A stretch of 64,000 nucleotides of DNA from Tragulus kanchil (lineage: Eukaryota; Chordata; Mammalia; Artiodactyla; Tragulidae), in the NCBI GenBank assembly GCA_022376925.1, contig JAIOJX010000002.1:132628831-132692830 (forward strand). Direction: 5' to 3'. The position numbers and the translations under genes were made by a program. Below, in pieces: positions 1 through 12,640 of this stretch. The notes under the pieces are model-generated. The model was not told the origin of the DNA. It saw nothing but the letters and a program-made list of their open reading frames with translations, and searched no databases. The number at the start of each line of letters is the position of its first letter. Position 1 is the stretch's first letter.

Positions 1-40
1 AAGATCCACTGTGTGTTGTTTATTTCTCAGTTTCTTTTTC

Positions 41-214
41 AAAAAATATGTTTAAAAAACTTATATTTATTTTGTTCGCAGAGCCAGATCTTCATGGTGG
101 CATGCAAATTTTCAGTTGTGACATGTCGGGTCTACTTCTGTGACCAGGGATCAAATCTGGGCCCCCTGCCCTGGAAGTGTGGTGTCTTAGCCACTGGACC
201 ACCAAGGAAGTCCC
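41..214 (-). mobile_element. CHR/Bov-tA-type tRNA-derived SINE
   Basis: Read on the minus strand this starts with the ruminant SINE head (ggacttccttggtggtccag) and a B-box-like tRNA segment; on the plus strand the head ends in ccaaggaagtccc. The motif ctcagtttctttttc just upstream (27-40) recurs as tcagtttctttttc at 221-234, giving a target-site duplication. The element is short and diverged, so the subfamily is uncertain. Confidence 0.75.
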
Positions 215-230
215 TCTCAGTCAGTTTCTT

Positions 231-576
231 TTTCTTTTTTAATGTAATTGATTTGGTTTTTTTTGGCTGTGCTGGGGTTTTGCTGACCCTTGAACTTTTC
301 TCTAGTTGCCTTGAGAAGGGCTACTTTGTTGCGGTCCACGGACTCCTCACTGTAGTGGCTTCTCTTATTTTGGGCCCTAGGGCAGCATGAGCTTCAGAAG
401 TTGCAGCACAGGGACAGAGTAGTTTTAATTCCCTGGCTCTAGAGTGCAGGCTCAGTAGTTGTGGTGCAGGGGCTTAGCTGCACTGGAGCACGTGAGATTT
501 CCCTGGACCAGGGATCAAACCCAAGTCTCCTGCATTGGGAGGTGGACTCTTTACCACTGAGCCACCGAAGAAGCCC
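231..576 (-). mobile_element. CHR-type tRNA-derived SINE, long form
   Basis: A minus-strand SINE of about 345 bp. The body has the repeated 'ttgtggtgcaggggcttagc' style segments typical of cetartiodactyl CHR SINEs, and the tRNA-like head ends in gagccaccgaagaagccc. It is flanked by tcagtttctt at 221-230 and 581-590, the same target word used by the SINE just upstream. Confidence 0.75.
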
Positions 577-1769
577 TTGGTCAGTTTCTTGTGACTTTCT
601 CTCCCTTCATACTTTCCTGGTCCTAGTGTTCTTTCCTAGGTACCCTGTCAGATGCTGGAAAGATCCTTCTGGATCTCCTGCCCCTCTTTCTCCATAAGCT
701 AGTCTCATAGTCATTCATCAGGAGTCAGATAGTGGGGAGAAGACGTTAATAAATTCGAGATTGGGCTGTTTGGTTCCAAGCTGTAACTAACGGGAGTTCC
801 CAAAGTATTCTATACATCTTCACAATATCCAGTGAATGTATTCAAAGTTTATTTCCCTTGAGGATTTTATTTCACAGGGAAGAAGCTGTATCTTTCTTGC
901 TCTCAATGGTATCATCATAACCACGCCTGGCACAGGACAGGCACTTAGGAAACACCTGAATAAACAATCAGGCGGGAAAGGATCCTAACTGGATGAGAAC
1001 TGAGCTCTTGTCCTAGGACTCAGGGTCCTGATTGTCCACAGGCTGCAGTGACTTGACCGGTGAAAGTGAAAAGTCTGCAACAGCTGCCTATTGCAAGGAA
1101 AGGCCAGCAGATGCTCGGACTGCTTCTGGCTGTGGCTGGTAGGCTGTGTCAGATGGGTTGCCAGGCAGGGCATGCCATGTCAGGAGACCTTGGGGGAAGG
1201 AGCAGATCTCAAGCTACAGCAGATGGTGAATGCTGTCTTTAGTCTTTAACATTTAAGGCAAAGAACTGGGAATAGACACTCGGCTCAGTGGCAGTTATGA
1301 TGCATTTAAATAAGCCTTGCAAATCATCTACAGAAATGGAGATGCCTCCAAAATTCTTAATTGCCCATGGATTTTGTAGGAACTTCCTCTAATCCATCTT
1401 TCTATCCTCTGCGTCTAGTAGAGAGTGTGGGCATGGAGTGAGCCCCCGTGCGCTGGAGAGGAGGGGGCTGCCCAGCCTGAGAGGCCATGGCATTATGTGA
1501 CTAAGTTACTGATCATCTTCCCAGCGGAATCTGACCCCCTAAGTGCAAAGACTCCATTTTATGCTTTTCTGTACCCTCCCTATATCCACCACCCCCCTCA
1601 CCAGTTTACTCAGTTTCTTGTTCTAGCGAAGCCAGTGTTAGGCAGGGACATAGCTCTCATCTATCATATCATATTTTCCTGGAAAACAAAGATTTCTGAA
1701 TAAGGGAAATAGGGTTTGGGAGGGTATTTCAGTTCGTTTCTATTCCTAAATTGGAACCCGAATATGACT
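577..1769. other. Non-coding stretch with an L2 3'-end fragment
   Basis: No coding exon or RNA gene is recognisable. Around 905-955 the words gcctggcacaggacaggcac followed by aataaac resemble the 3' end of an L2 LINE in plus orientation. The rest is unassigned. The first large duplication begins inside it, at 1162. Confidence 0.5.
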
Positions 1770-3367
1770 TCATAAGGGTGTCATGAAGATTATGTGAAAT
1801 CACGTGTAAATGCCCCAGCATGTGCCTGACACATGGGTGCTAGTTACAAAATTATAAGTTCGAAGAAGTAGTTTATCATGGTGGTCTTGATCAGGAACCT
1901 TGCCGTCATAGAGCTTTGGGCTTACAGTGTCCCTCTGTCACTTACTACTTTGCTAATTTGACAACTTATTTAACTTTTCTGAACCTCAGTGACCTCATAG
2001 AGAAAATGGTACTAATAAAGTGTCTAAATCACCAAGTTGATGTGGGACTAAATGCAATAATTAAATGAAATGCAATAATGCATATAGTCAGTGGTCAAAA
2101 AAGATAGTATTCATTAATGTCAATCTTATTATTGGACAGAGGATGGTAAGTAGGGGATGTTGGCTCTTTGGGATTATCTGGGAAAATTGGGGTTGGGTGA
2201 GTATATATAGATAATTCTCACCCTCCCAAAATTTGAAATTATTCTTGAAGCTCAGCTGGGAATTCAGGCAGGGCATGCCATGTCAGGAGACCTTGGGGGA
2301 AGGAGCAGATCTCAAGCTACAGCAGATGGTGAATGCTGTCTTTAGTCTTTAACATTTAAGGCAAAGAACTGGGAATAGACACTCGGCTCAGTGGCAGTTA
2401 TGATGCATTTAAATAAGCCTTGCAAATCATCTACAGAAATGGAGATGCCTCCAAAATTCTTAATTGCCCATGGATTTTGTAGGAACTTCCTCTAATCCAT
2501 CTTTCTATCCTCTGCGTCTAGTAGAGAGTGTGGGCATGGAGTGAGCCCCCGTGCGCTGGAGAGGAGGGGGCTGCCCAGCCTGAGAGGCCATGGCATTATG
2601 TGACTAAGTTACTGATCATCTTCCCAGCGGAATCTGACCCCCTAAGTGCAAAGACTCCATTTTATGCTTTTCTGTACCCTCCCTATATCCACCACCCCCC
2701 TCACCAGTTTACTCAGTTTCTTGTTCTAGCGAAGCCAGTGTTAGGCAGGGACATAGCTCTCATCTATCATATCATATTTTCCTGGAAAACAAAGATTTCT
2801 GAATAAGGGAAATAGGGTTTGGGAGGGTATTTCAGTTCGTTTCTATTCCTAAATTGGAACCCGAATATGACTTCATAAGGGTGTCATGAAGATTATGTGA
2901 AATCACGTGTAAATGCCCCAGCATGTGCCTGACACATGGGTGCTAGTTACAAAATTATAAGTTCGAAGAAGTAGTTTATCATGGTGGTCTTGATCAGGAA
3001 CCTTGCCGTCATAGAGCTTTGGGCTTACAGTGTCCCTCTGTCACTTACTACTTTGCTAATTTGACAACTTATTTAACTTTTCTGAACCTCAGTGACCTCA
3101 TAGAGAAAATGGTACTAATAAAGTGTCTAAATCACCAAGTTGATGTGGGACTAAATGCAATAATTAAATGAAATGCAATAATGCATATAGTCAGTGGTCA
3201 AAAAAGATAGTATTCATTAATGTCAATCTTATTATTGGACAGAGGATGGTAAGTAGGGGATGTTGGCTCTTTGGGATTATCTGGGAAAATTGGGGTTGGG
3301 TGAGTATATATAGATAATTCTCACCCTCCCAGTTGTTCAAGCTCAAAAGTTTGAAATTATTCTTGAA
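1162..3367. repeat. Direct duplication 1 (offset 1103 bp)
   Basis: Copy 1 is 1162-2249 and copy 2 is 2265-3367, near-identical. Copy 1 ends badly: near 2226 it lacks about 16 bp that copy 2 has after ctcaccctccca, and 2250-2264 (gctcagctgggaatt) matches neither flank. A degraded end followed by a clean restart is what an unmerged contig overlap would look like. Confidence 0.95.
1770..2090 (+). mobile_element. MIR SINE(s), old
   Basis: The segment cacttactactttgctaatt followed by gaacctcagtgacctcatag is a diverged MIR core and 3' part (compare cacttactagctgtgtgacc and gcctcagtttcctcatct). A similar tail-like piece lies at 1780-1830. The same bases recur at about 2873-3193 in the second copy of the first duplication. 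Confidence 0.6.
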
Positions 3368-3419
3368 TCTTCTGTTTTTCTCACTCCGTGTGGGATCCAT
3401 CTTTAAAGTATAGGTAGAA

Positions 3420-4215
3420 TCTAGCTGCTTCCTCCGTGGCTACCCCTCCTGTCTAAGCTACCATTAGCTCCCTCCTGGGCACTGCCCAGTAGCTGGTCTC
3501 CTTGCTTCCATCCTTAACCCCAACAGTCTTTTATCCACAGAGCAGCCAGGGGGATCGTGGTAGAAACACAAGTCAGTTCATTCTCTTCTCTACTCAAAAC
3601 CCTCCGCAGGTTCCCTATCTCTCCCAGAGCAGGAATCAAATGGGGCCCCATAGATCTCTCAAGGTATTTAAACATGTGCTGTGAGACCTGCCCCCTCTCC
3701 TGTCCCTCTCTATTCTCACCTCCCACCACTCCGTCTCTCACTGGGTTCATTCCAACCACACTAGTTTATCTGCTGTTTTTTGAATACACCAGGCAAGCTC
3801 CTATTTTCAGCACTTTGCCTGGGCTGTTCCCCTGTCCCTGAATGCTCTTCTAGATAGCTGCATGGTTCCTTCTCTCCTGTGCTTCCCATCTCTGCTCAGG
3901 TGTCATCTTCTCCATGAGGCGTCCCTCGATCGCCTGTCCAAATATCAATAGGCAGCCCCCCCTCCCTGCAATTTCCAATTCCTCTTGCCCTGCTGTTTGC
4001 TTTTTCTATCTTTTCCTAACATGTATCCCACCTAACATATCATATACTTACCTATATATTATATTTACTGTTTATTGTCAGCCTCTCCCTGCTAGCATAC
4101 AAGCTCCATAAAGGCAAGGATCCTTGTTTCGTTCATCTGTCTATCTCCAGTGCCTGGAACAGCACTGGGCACACAGTAGGCATTCATTAAATGTTTGTTA
4201 AAGGAAAGAGTGAAC
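3420..4215 (+). mobile_element. L2 LINE fragment (3' ORF2 and tail)
   Basis: Typical L2 words in order: tcaaaaccctccgcaggttc, ctcccaccactccgtctctc, gcctgggctgttcccctgtc, ctgctcaggtgtcatcttct, and the tail caagctccataaaggcaagg then gcctggaacagcactgggc, ending near aaatgtttgtta. It is an old, diverged element with no open frame; the ORFs across it are chance. Confidence 0.8.
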
Positions 4216-4256
4216 CCAAGGGAAGAACAACTTTAAAGATCAAGACATAACTTGCA

Positions 4257-4530
4257 GGGCTTCCCTGGTGGTCCACTGAGTAAAGAGTCTGCCTTGCAAT
4301 GCAAGGGGCACCGGTTCGATCCCTGGCCTGGGAAGATCGCACATGCTATGGGGTGGCTGGACCAGTGTGTCCAACTATGTGCCAGCGCTCTGGAATTCAT
4401 GCGCTTAGAGCCAGTGCTCTACAATGAGAGAGGCCACTGCAATGGGAGGCCCACACAGGTCAGGGAATAAAAATGGATGAAAATAAATAAATAAAAAACC
4501 AATAAAAGAGGCCACAATTAAAAAACAATT
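4257..4530 (+). mobile_element. CHR-like tRNA SINE, 'gccactgcaatg' subfamily
   Basis: It has the head ggcttccctggtggtccact, the B box ggttcgatccctgg, the body words tggctggaccagtgtgtcc and aggccactgcaatgggaggc, and the tail aaaatggatgaaaataaata. About nine other elements in this window share this body. This one is more diverged than those at 40.0 and 42.1 kb. Clear target-site duplications were not seen. Confidence 0.85.
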
Positions 4531-5338
4531 TAATGAAGAATATTGTGATCTGGTAACAATAGACCTACGTTCTCTAATGGATACTACAGGCAGAGTGGAG
4601 AAATGGTTTGTCGTTTAGTTTGCATGGTACTGATCCTACCCACTTTCTTCACTTCAGTTACCTTCCCGGACCCTGGAGTCACGTGGATTCTCTTCCTTTG
4701 ATTAGTTATAACAGCTGGAGCATCTCTGTTCCCATTTCTAAGGCAGGCATTCCATCCTGTGAATGGGGTTTCCCCTCTGCTGGGGCTCTCTGTTCCTGCT
4801 TTAAGTAATTAGATACTGAGGTGATTGACCACGGAAGATCAGTTCTCAGTCACTCCTGAACACATAAAATATTTGCAAAGACGTGAAATAAAAATGTAAC
4901 TGTGCTGGGAACATTGATCAGAAGGGTGATGTTTATGGAGCATTGTTAATTAGATTTCTAGAATGAGATGTTCTGTCGGTTGGAGTCTATCTGATGAAAC
5001 GTGGGCTGTGATAGTAGTTCCTGGCAATGACCTGGGGGTGTCTTCATGGTCAAGAAACTAGGCAGCTCTCTGGCCAACAGCCTGGGAAGAGGAAGGAGGG
5101 TTGAAGAGGTCGCTGGGAGCTCTTGTGGTCCAAGCTTCTTATCGGTGAGCTGTAAGGAGTGCCCCATCTCTCAGATTTATCAACAACTTTAATGAATGTC
5201 GTGTTTGAGATAATGACCTGTATCTGGACTTGCACAAAGCCCTGAAAATACTTCTACGAATTGTGTTTTTATCTCAAGGACTGCAGCGTGCGACGTGCAA
5301 CATTACCATTGATATCATCTATTGAGAACTCTTTCCCA
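4531..5338. other. Non-coding, nothing recognised
   Basis: No convincing exon, RNA gene or familiar repeat was seen on either strand. The open frames are short, overlap each other and show no domain. Confidence 0.4.
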
Positions 5339-7503
5339 GGTTCTTTATTAAGGTTTAATTAAATTTTATGTGTTATCAATTAGGATTAATCTACATTTAG
5401 TCTGAATAGAGGGAGCCAATTATAAATAACACTACTTCTCATTTATTCCTGAATACAAAATGAAGGTTTTTAAATTTCCTCTGAAAGAAAAAATACAATC
5501 CTGCTGAACCAAATATGCACTTTAAAGAGGTTTATGCCCAAGAGGATAAGCGCTCTATTAAAATGAAGTGAAAGGATGAGAATTCCTGTAGAAAGGTGCT
5601 ATAGACAGAAAGGAGAGTGGCGAGCAGAAGGAGAGGGAACCTGAATTGTGAAAAAAGCTGATATCCGGCAGGGGTTTCAAGAAACTTGTTTTCTATTTCC
5701 AGGTTTAGAAAATATGTGAACACATAGCCACAGGTATGGTAATATTTTGTTAGTAATAGACACTTTGCTGTTGCTCCTGCAGTCCTTCTGACTGATCTCG
5801 AGTGGCCTTGACCAGTAGGGGCTTGAAGCAAGATTTCGGTTCCTGGCCCAGGACTGAAGTCAGAGTGGGGCAGTGAGAGCTTTGGGTCTTAGCCACTAGA
5901 CCAGGGGCCAGTGACAAGAGCCTCAACCTTCAGCTCAGTAGGAATGAATTTCAGAAAGACAGAAAGTGGTGAAATAAATAAAGTGTTTCTTAGGAGGAAA
6001 AGGTGTATAGTAGGTGTTGGTAAATACACGGCTGAACTGAGAGAGAGTCATGCTCTCCTGGCAGTTTGAGTCACTAACATGAGGCATTTCCTCTGGGTTT
6101 CCTTTGGCCAATCAACTTGCTTTGCCTGGTCCTGTGGTCATATTTGGTTTATCTCAGAAACTTTTTATGTGTGCGCGTGCACTTAACCAAGATGGATTGT
6201 CCTCTACTAGAAGGGTAAGTTGATACCCTTCCTTTTTTGGTCTTCAAGGAGCCTCTTTGCAAGTTTATAGTTGAGAAGGTCTTCTTGACCTTGAGAATGA
6301 GGAATATCTGGTCTCTGTCTTTTATCTGGGCAGGGCTCAGCTCCTCTCTTGCTCCTGTTATTTTGGGGTATCTGTCCGTGGGGACCGACTCCAGCTGCAC
6401 AGCCTGGAGCCTGTCCCTTGGGTTCTTTATTAAGGTTTAATTAAATTTTATGTGTTATCAATTAGGATTAATCTACATTTAGTCTGAATAGAGGGAGCCA
6501 ATTATAAATAACACTACTTCTCATTTATTCCTGAATACAAAATGAAGGTTTTTAAATTTCCTCTGAAAGAAAAAATACAATCCTGCTGAACCAAATATGC
6601 ACTTTAAAGAGGTTTATGCCCAAGAGGATAAGCGCTCTATTAAAATGAAGTGAAAGGATGAGAATTCCTGTAGAAAGGTGCTATAGACAGAAAGGAGAGT
6701 GGCGAGCAGAAGGAGAGGGAACCTGAATTGTGAAAAAAGCTGATATCCGGCAGGGGTTTCAAGAAACTTGTTTTCTATTTCCAGGTTTAGAAAATATGTG
6801 AACACATAGCCACAGGTATGGTAATATTTTGTTAGTAATAGACACTTTGCTGTTGCTCCTGCAGTCCTTCTGACTGATCTCGAGTGGCCTTGACCAGTAG
6901 GGGCTTGAAGCAAGATTTCGGTTCCTGGCCCAGGACTGAAGTCAGAGTGGGGCAGTGAGAGCTTTGGGTCTTAGCCACTAGACCAGGGGCCAGTGACAAG
7001 AGCCTCAACCTTCAGCTCAGTAGGAATGAATTTCAGAAAGACAGAAAGTGGTGAAATAAATAAAGTGTTTCTTAGGAGGAAAAGGTGTATAGTAGGTGTT
7101 GGTAAATACACGGCTGAACTGAGAGAGAGTCATGCTCTCCTGGCAGTTTGAGTCACTAACATGAGGCATTTCCTCTGGGTTTCCTTTGGCCAATCAACTT
7201 GCTTTGCCTGGTCCTGTGGTCATATTTGGTTTATCTCAGAAACTTTTTATGTGTGCGCGTGCACTTAACCAAGATGGATTGTCCTCTACTAGAAGGGTAA
7301 GTTGATACCCTTCCTTTTTTGGTCTTCAAGGAGCCTCTTTGCAAGTTTATAGTTGAGAAGGTCTTCTTGACCTTGAGAATGAGGAATATCTGGTCTCTGT
7401 CTTTTATCTGGGCAGGGCTCAGCTCCTCTCTTGCTCCTGTTATTTTGGGGTATCTGTCCGTAGGGGACCGACTCCAGCTGCACAGCCTGGAGCCTGTCCC
7501 TTG
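5339..7503. repeat. Direct duplication 2 (offset 1082 bp)
   Basis: Copy 1 is 5339-6420 and copy 2 is 6421-7503. The join shares ggttc: aggttcttta (5338) on the incoming side and gggttccatc (7503) on the outgoing side. A one-base difference (ccgtggggacc against ccgtaggggacc, near 6378 and 7460) separates the copies close to the copy-1 end. The duplicated content is unassigned non-coding DNA. Confidence 0.95.
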
Positions 7504-9307
7504 GGTTCCATCTCTCTCCTGCCTCAGGACAGCAAGCCATCTAAAGGATAATCCATTTTCTCACCTCTAACCATGCGTTCTACAAAACCCCTCCCCAGGG
7601 AGGTGCAAAGGACCTGGACTGGCAGAATGATTAGACTTTGGTGGGAATACATCAAAAGGCTTTCCTTCTGAAAGTCTGGCTGGATGCAGATTTGTCTAAA
7701 TGCCATTAGCAAGGAGAACAGCAAAAGACATGGAGATGCAGTCAAGCTCTGGGTAGTAGAGGCAGAGACTCTGAGCTTTGCAGGGTTAGCCCGGAGCAGT
7801 TGCAGACAGAAACAGAGACTGCACCACAGCTATGGAAACATCTCTGCTCCTGGAAGAGGTCAGAACAACCATGTTCTGTGATTGTATTTGGTAAAGCTAG
7901 TTCAGAGCAGTTCAAATATTTCAAGTTCTCCGCCTTCTGGGCACAAGGGTTACATTCCACCCCGCCCTCCTCCTTGGATCAGGGCAAGAGACTGGGCTGT
8001 CTATGAGATGCAAGAAGTGAGTATCAGTTCCTTGTAAGAGGGAGAACACCATTTGCCATGGTTTCCGCCTCCTGTTCAGATATTATGGAAATGGGTTTCA
8101 GACAGAGCGTCCACCAGCCTAAGATGGGCAGGGTCCTCCCTGCTGACATGCACTGCTCATGTAGCAGGAGAAAGAAGGAAACTTTTTTGTCAAGCCACTG
8201 AGATGTTGAGGTTTGGCTACTTCAGCATAAAAATGTTCGACGAAAACTTTGGTTTCCTTTGGCCAATCAACTTGCTTTGCCTGGTCCTGTGGTCATATTT
8301 GGTTTATCTCAGAAACTTTTTATGTGTGCGCGTGCACTTAACCAAGATGGATTGTCCTCTACTAGAAGGGTAAGTTGATACCCTTCCTTTTTTGGTCTTC
8401 AAGGAGCCTCTTTGCAAGTTTATAGTTGAGAAGGTCTTCTTGACCTTGAGAATGAGGAATATCTGGTCTCTGTCTTTTATCTGGGCAGGGCTCAGCTCCT
8501 CTCTTGCTCCTGTTATTTTGGGGTATCTGTCCGTAGGGGACCGACTCCAGCTGCACAGCCTGGAGCCTGTCCCTTGGGTTCCATCTCTCTCCTGCCTCAG
8601 GACAGCAAGCCATCTAAAGGATAATCCATTTTCTCACCTCTAACCATGCGTTCTACAAAACCCCTCCCCAGGGAGGTGCAAAGGACCTGGACTGGCAGAA
8701 TGATTAGACTTTGGTGGGAATACATCAAAAGGCTTTCCTTCTGAAAGTCTGGCTGGATGCAGATTTGTCTAAATGCCATTAGCAAGGAGAACAGCAAAAG
8801 ACATGGAGATGCAGTCAAGCTCTGGGTAGTAGAGGCAGAGACTCTGAGCTTTGCAGGGTTAGCCCGGAGCAGTTGCAGACAGAAACAGAGACTGCACCAC
8901 AGCTATGGAAACATCTCTGCTCCTGGAAGAGGTCAGAACAACCATGTTCTGTGATTGTATTTGGTAAAGCTAGTTCAGAGCAGTTCAAATATTTCAAGTT
9001 CTCCGCCTTCTGGGCACAAGGGTTACATTCCACCCCGCCCTCCTCCTTGGATCAGGGCAAGAGACTGGGCTGTCTATGAGATGCAAGAAGTGAGTATCAG
9101 TTCCTTGTAAGAGGGAGAACACCATTTGCCATGGTTTCCGCCTCCTGTTCAGATATTATGGAAATGGGTTTCAGACAGAGCGTCCACCAGCCTAAGATGG
9201 GCAGGGTCCTCCCTGCTGACATGCACTGCTCATGTAGCAGGAGAAAGAAGTAAACTTTTTTTTTGTCAAGCCACTGAGATGTTGAGAGTTTGGCTACTTC
9301 AGCATAA
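7178..9307. repeat. Direct duplication 3 (offset 1073 bp)
   Basis: Copy 1 is 7178-8230 and copy 2 is 8251-9307. The 20 bp at 8231-8250 match neither flank. Copy 1 of this event overlaps copy 2 of the previous one, so 7178-7503 exists three times (also at about 6096-6420 and 8251-8576). Homopolymer lengths differ between copies (about 8182 against 9255). Confidence 0.95.
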
Positions 9308-9345
9308 CACAGTCTGTCCCACTCAACAGACCTTTGATTTCTTCT
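9113..9345 (+). mobile_element. Old LTR-like 3' end (ERVL/MaLR-type), tentative
   Basis: The order catgtagcaggagaaagaag, then taaacttt, then aagccactgagatgttgag, then cttcagcataacacagtctg resembles the 3' end of old mammalian ERVL-type LTRs. No gag, pol or env frame is present. The family is uncertain. The first copy is 8040-8230, broken by the junction at 8251. Confidence 0.4.
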
Positions 9346-9475
9346 AAGCTTTGGTACCTACCTCACTGGGTTGTGATATGAGGAAAAGAAATGAAGTAAC
9401 CACAAAAAGTGTTTCACTCAATGTCTGGCACTTAACAGGTACTTAATAAGTGTTAGTGCTTGCTGTTATTATTGG
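9346..9475 (+). mobile_element. MIR 3' part
   Basis: The words tacctacctcactgggttgt, ctcaatgtctggcacttaac and gtacttaataagtgttagtg follow the MIR 3' consensus order (cctacctcatagggttg, tgcctggcacatagtaagt). It is old and diverged. Confidence 0.7.
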
Positions 9476-9531
9476 GGTAGTTGGGGATGCCTCTGTATTA
9501 CGCCTAAATGACCTTATTTGGGATACTGTAT

Positions 9532-9752
9532 GGGCTTCCCAGGTAGTGCTAGTGGTAAAGAACTTGCCTGCCAATGCCAGGAGACATAAGAGATGTGGGT
9601 TTGATCCGGTGGGAAGATCTCTTGGAGGAGAACATGGCAACCCACTCCAGTATTCTTGGCTGGAGAATCCCATGGACTGAGGAGCCTGGCAAGCTATGAT
9701 TCATAGTGTCACAAAGAGTTGGACATGACTGAAGCAACTTAGCATAGCACAC
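9532..9752 (+). mobile_element. Bov-tA SINE
   Basis: A Bov-tA-type element: tRNA head gggcttcccaggtagtgcta, then caacccactccagtattctt, then ggagaatcccatggactgag, then gtcacaaagagttggacatg. The 3' half is the BovB-derived tail that lets BovB machinery mobilise it. It is diagnostic for ruminants. Confidence 0.9.
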
Positions 9753-10780
9753 GTGATACTACATTCAGAGTTTATTTAAACTCTTAGTATTTTGGTATCT
9801 TGCCCTCTCATCTAATCAAAAATTCCACATCAGTTCAATCCCATTAGAACAGTTTCCAAGGGTAGACAAAACCTTATAATGTCTGGACCTATTTATCTCC
9901 TCTTCTCCCTTACATCACTATCTAGTAATGTCATAACATATAGCTTAAGAAAGTACAAAAATTAACCTTAGGATGACAGCCCATTTAGGGAGGCACTGTG
10001 TTTTCAGTGAGCATCTGGAGGCCTGGGCTGCCCAGGCCTTCTATCACACATGTGGATTCAAGGATCCCTTTCCCACAAATATCCAGCAGTTGTAAGAGTC
10101 ACCAGTAATTTGTCTGACTTGGGCCTCTGAACATTTTCTGGCCTGGGTCTCATTTAAGTGTGTCCAATCCACACACAGGCATAAACCAACTGACTTGAAG
10201 AGGCTTGAATTCCATTGGTGGCCAATAAACAGACGTGCCTAGTGAACTCTTCCCATGGGCTTGGTGTGCTGTGGTCCCAGAAATAGAGATTGCCATGTAG
10301 TAGGAAACCCGAGGGACACGTGGGAACAATGATAAGACCAGTTCAAATATTGGCTGGACCCAGAATTTAGAGTGACCAATTCTTTCGGATCAGTGCAAAA
10401 TCCAAATTGGTCCACTGTGTGCAAACTCACTACAGTCAGGAATGTTTTGGTTGCAAGAGACAAAAACCAGCACAAAAGAAAAAGAAAAGTTATTGTCTGT
10501 CTTCACTGAGAAATTGTAATGATCAAACATACTCGCTTCAAGTAGTGCTGTAGCTGGGTGTTCAAATGATGGCATTAGTCCTTTCTCAAGCCCTACTCTG
10601 ACTTACTTTCTCTGGACTCATTTGCTTTTCATCGCTGTTTCACATGGTGGTAAGGATAGCATTAGTACCTCTAGATTTCTGTTTCTCTTATGCCAATAAT
10701 TCCAGCAAAAGTGCTGTGACTCTTTCTCAAGAGTCCTAGAAAAAGTCTTGAGGAGGACTCTGGGGTTAATTTTTTCTAAT
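9753..10780. other. Non-coding, nothing recognised
   Basis: No exon or RNA gene is seen. From 9995 this is copy 1 of the fourth duplication. The minus-strand open frames here recur identically in the second copy only because the DNA is duplicated. Confidence 0.4.
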
Positions 10781-12202
10781 GTAAAAAGAATTTCTGCAAA
10801 TTGGAAAGATCTAAAAAATTCAATTAAGAAATAGACAAAGGGTAGGAGTAGGCAAATTTCTGAAGAGGAAATGCAGATGGCTAATAAGTAAACTAAATCA
10901 TGCTCATTTTTATGAGGAAAGGAAAATGTAAATAAAAATAACAATAAGATTGTGTTAGAAATTCACCAGTTTGGCCAAAACTGAAATGATTCATAATCCA
11001 TGACTTGTGATCGTGTAGGGGTAAACAAAGGCTCTCATATTTCCTGAAATGAGTAAGATTGCTTTAAATATTCAAAAAGAAATCTGGATGTAGCTACTGT
11101 GTTTTCAGTGAGCATCTGGAGGCCTGGGCTGCCCAGGCCTTCTATCACACATGTGGATTCAAGGATCCCTTTCCCACAAATATCCAGCAGTTGTAAGAGT
11201 CACCAGTAATTTGTCTGACTTGGGCCTCTGAACATTTTCTGGCCTGGGTCTCATTTAAGTGTGTCCAATCCACACACAGGCATAAACCAACTGACTTGAA
11301 GAGGCTTGAATTCCATTGGTGGCCAATAAACAGACGTGCCTAGTGAACTCTTCCCATGGGCTTGGTGTGCTGTGGTCCCAGAAATAGAGATTGCCATGTA
11401 GTAGGAAACCCGAGGGACACGTGGGAACAATGATAAGACCAGTTCAAATATTGGCTGGACCCAGAATTTAGAGTGACCAATTCTTTCGGATCAGTGCAAA
11501 ATCCAAATTGGTCCACTGTGTGCAAACTCACTACAGTCAGGAATGTTTTGGTTGCAAGAGACAAAAACCAGCACAAAAGAAAAAGAAAAGTTATTGTCTG
11601 TCTTCACTGAGAAATTGTAATGATCAAACATACTCGCTTCAAGTAGTGCTGTAGCTGGGTGTTCAAATGATGGCATTAGTCCTTTCTCAAGCCCTACTCT
11701 GACTTACTTTCTCTGGACTCATTTGCTTTTCATCGCTGTTTCACATGGTGGTAAGGATAGCATTAGTACCTCTAGATTTCTGTTTCTCTTATGCCAATAA
11801 TTCCAGCAAAAGTGCTGTGACTCTTTCTCAAGAGTCCTAGAAAAAGTCTTGAGGAGGACTCTGGGGTTAATTTTTTCTAATGTAAAAAGAATTTCTGCAA
11901 ATTGGAAAGATCTAAAAAATTCAATTAAGAAATAGACAAAGGGTAGGAGTAGGCAAATTTCTGAAGAGGAAATGCAGATGGCTAATAAGTAAACTAAATC
12001 ATGCTCATTTTTATGAGGAAAGGAAAATGTAAATAAAAATAACAATAAGATTGTGTTAGAAATTCACCAGTTTGGCCAAAACTGAAATGATTCATAATCC
12101 ATGACTTGTGATCGTGTAGGGGTAAACAAAGGCTCTCATATTTCCCTGAAATGAGTAAGATTGCTTTAAATATTCAAAAAAGAAATCTGGATGTAGCTAC
12201 TG
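9995..12202. repeat. Direct duplication 4 (offset 1101 bp)
   Basis: Copy 1 is 9995-11099 and copy 2 is 11096-12202. The join shares actg between the incoming side (ggcactgtg, 9993) and the outgoing side (gctactgaaa, 12194). The copies differ by small homopolymer changes near the copy-1 end, for example tttcctgaaa against tttccctgaaa. Confidence 0.95.
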
Positions 12203-12640
12203 AAATTTAAAATATATATACTCTTTGACCCAGCCATTTAGCTTCAGATACACAGAAATAAAAACACTAGATCAGTAGCAAAATATTTATTACAATGTGT
12301 CTGATACTTGCAAATATCTGGAAGCAATATGGATGGCCCAAAATAGGGAATTTTTGAATAACATATTATTTCATGTTCTGGAGTTTTATGCAACTATTAA
12401 AAGCAGTATTTGGAGATATAGTATGATCTCTTTCAAGTAAAAGACAGCAAATTGATATAATGAGATCCCATTTTTGAAAAAACATAAAATCTATTCCAGT
12501 GACTTTTTATCTATGAATGTTTGCATGAGACAGGGAAAAATAAGCAAAGATACATTCCAAATAGTTGACATTAGTTACTTTGAAGAGAAGGGCTCTTGTG
12601 AGCATATATTGATACTGTAGTTTGAAAAAAATCCTTATAG
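11885..12640 (+). mobile_element. Old L1 3' end (ORF2 end and 3' UTR)
   Basis: The words gaagaggaaatgcagatggc, tcaccagtttggccaaaact, ctttgacccagccatttagc and atgcaactattaaaagcagt are the standard order at the end of old mammalian L1 ORF2. No reading frame survives. The 5' part is also present at 10780-11099 as the first duplication copy. Confidence 0.8.
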
